Both the position numbers and the translations under genes were made by a program. DNA of 64,000 bases from Synechococcus sp. MU1617. Lineage in GTDB: Bacteria; Cyanobacteriota; Cyanobacteriia; PCC-6307; Cyanobiaceae. Within the stretch, counting starts at the first letter, position 1. Every line of letters starts with the position of its first letter. This document shows positions 63,119 to 64,000 of this stretch, piece by piece. Location of the stretch: positions 62,001-126,000 of the forward strand of contig NZ_VTLB01000004.1 of assembly GCF_020514235.1 (NCBI RefSeq), given 5' to 3'. Under the pieces are notes generated by a model. The model saw only the letters and a program-made list of their open reading frames with translations, was not told where the DNA came from and did not search any database.

Positions 63119-64000
63119 ATGGAGGTTGCTTTTAATTCGGCTCTGGGCCTTAGCGCCACCCTGGAAAGGGTTGGCTTCGAGATGGGTGTCGCCCAATTGA
63201 GCCGCGGCACTCTCCATGGCGTCGTTCGCCTGGGTGGATCGAAGCAGCTGCCGGTCTTGTCGATCCAGACCAATCAAGACCTGGTGCTTCACGGCAACCG
63301 ACGGCCTGGGGTCTTGCCCTTCACCTTGAACATCTCCGACCAGCAACCAGTGGTTCGCGGAGAAGAAACGCATCAGGGCTCTCTGCATGGGTTCCATGCA
63401 GGACTGAGCGACGTCTTTTTCCAGCTTCCCGCAGGAGCCCACATCCAAGCGGCGCTTGTCTCGCAAACGCGGTTTGAACAGCTCGCCACCGCCACCGGTG
63501 ATCACCAGACGCTGGATGTGATCCACAGATCCAACTCCGCCAACCTTCATCCCCAGCGGTTTAAAGAAATCAGCGCATTGATCCAGGCCCAGCTGATGGG
63601 AGGGGGCCAGGATGATCTGGTGGAAGTGGCGGCGCTGGAGGCCTTGTCACCCCATCATCTGCAGGGAACAGCCAGTGGTGACCTCGGCGTGAGAGCTGGG
63701 CTGATGAAAGATCTGATCGCTTGGGGGTTCGAGAACACCGGCCAAGCGATCACCCTGGACGACCTGTGCACGACGATCTTCGCCTCACGCTCCGCAATCG
63801 TTCACCACTGCCGTCAGACCTTCGGCACTGGCCCAATGGCTCTGCTCAAACAGATCCGGCTCAGCCAGGTGCATCACGCCCTCAGCTCCCCAGAGGTGCA
63901 GCACGCCATTGGCTGCTACACCGTGCAGGCGATTGCCTCACATCACGGCTTTCAGAGCCGCAATCACTTCGCCCGGGATTACCGCAACCAATTCGGCGAA
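63119..64000 (+). CDS. AraC-family transcriptional regulator, 3' end cut by the window edge
   Basis: 294 codons are visible from ATG 63119 with no stop. The C-terminal ~100 residues form the two helix-turn-helix motifs of AraC (ITLDDLCTTIFASRSAIVHHCR; then YTVQAIASHHGFQSRNHFARDY). The N-terminal ~180 residues hold a cupin-like sensory region (LVLHGNRRPGVLPFTL), ligand unknown. Only a few residues should be missing. Divergent from the DUF3122 gene, with a 71-nt gap. Confidence 0.85.
   Translation, partial: MEVAFNSALGLSATLERVGFEMGVAQLSRGTLHGVVRLGGSKQLPVLSIQTNQDLVLHGNRRPGVLPFTLNISDQQPVVRGEETHQGSLHGFHAGLSDVFFQLPAGAHIQAALVSQTRFEQLATATGDHQTLDVIHRSNSANLHPQRFKEISALIQAQLMGGGQDDLVEVAALEALSPHHLQGTASGDLGVRAGLMKDLIAWGFENTGQAITLDDLCTTIFASRSAIVHHCRQTFGTGPMALLKQIRLSQVHHALSSPEVQHAIGCYTVQAIASHHGFQSRNHFARDYRNQFGE

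Noticed and set aside
1-64000. CRISPR arrays, insertion sequences, rRNA genes
   Set aside because: No spaced short direct repeats, no transposase-like protein and no rRNA sequence were seen.

Overview
The window looks like about 64 kb of chromosome from a marine picocyanobacterium, most likely a high-GC marine Synechococcus. The evidence is a set of oxygenic-phototroph genes (plastocyanin, two c6-type cytochromes, NdhD, NdhL, a BicA-type SulP carrier, glycogen branching enzyme, cyAbrB, a group 2 sigma factor) together with picocyanobacterial small families such as DUF3136, Nif11, DUF3007 and Ycf51-like. The strain was not identified, and names rest on recognising motifs and families by eye.

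Layout. 1-12.2 kb: 3' part of thrB, ndhD, an M3 oligopeptidase, then a leftward cluster tamB-glk-proA-folB-hydrolase. 12.2-22 kb: a run of rightward genes (Ycf51-like, DUF4332, CocE hydrolase, glgB, hemE, an SDR protein, petE, petJ, Nif11 and small hypotheticals). 22-30.7 kb: clpB, a 6-carboxytetrahydropterin synthase-like gene, hisIE, an L,D-transpeptidase-like lipoprotein, a metzincin-like protease, DUF2214, a sigma factor and small genes up to psiE. 30.7-34.8 kb: a ~470-nt repeat (copy A), a Nif11-cupin fusion, DUF3136, a second c6-type cytochrome, YciI, cyAbrB, trpA, DUF3007, ndhL and tRNA-Leu. 34.8-50.2 kb: thioredoxin-like, pyrC, bicA with a divergent Ca/Na antiporter, a PTOX-like oxidase, gor, a GST-like gene, a ParB-like gene, dnaA, an HtrA protease, two arsenosugar-type glycosyltransferases and a hisG-ABC-GNAT operon. 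50.2-64 kb: gloB, ridA, a second DUF3136, tRNA-Ala, lexA, a small accessory segment, argF, ftsH, an SRAP protein, a K+ channel, MAPEG, ribD and the start of an AraC-type regulator.

Most of the window is ordinary core genome arranged in tight operons with 1-4 nt overlaps. The most unusual part is 54.0-56.0 kb. The last 17 codons plus stop of argF occur a second time, in the same orientation, about 1.9 kb beyond the intact argF. All differences between the two copies are synonymous, and a perfect 21-nt identity block lies at the argF-internal edge. This is the pattern left when an element integrates into the 3' end of a gene and rebuilds that end. The enclosed segment holds two tiny ORFs, a DUF427 gene and a copy (B) of the ~470-nt repeat seen at 30.7 kb, plus a fragment (C) of the same repeat. 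The repeat shows no protein-like conservation and carries a conserved 5' hairpin, so it may be a structured RNA or a non-autonomous mobile sequence.

Functional themes: photosynthetic and respiratory electron transfer (ndhD, ndhL, petE, petJ, c6-like, PTOX-like), carbon uptake and storage (bicA, glgB, glk), amino-acid and cofactor synthesis (thrB, proA, hisIE, hisG, trpA, argF, pyrC, hemE, folB, ribD), proteostasis (clpB, ftsH, htrA, M3 peptidase) and DNA-damage response (lexA with its own operator, SRAP protein).
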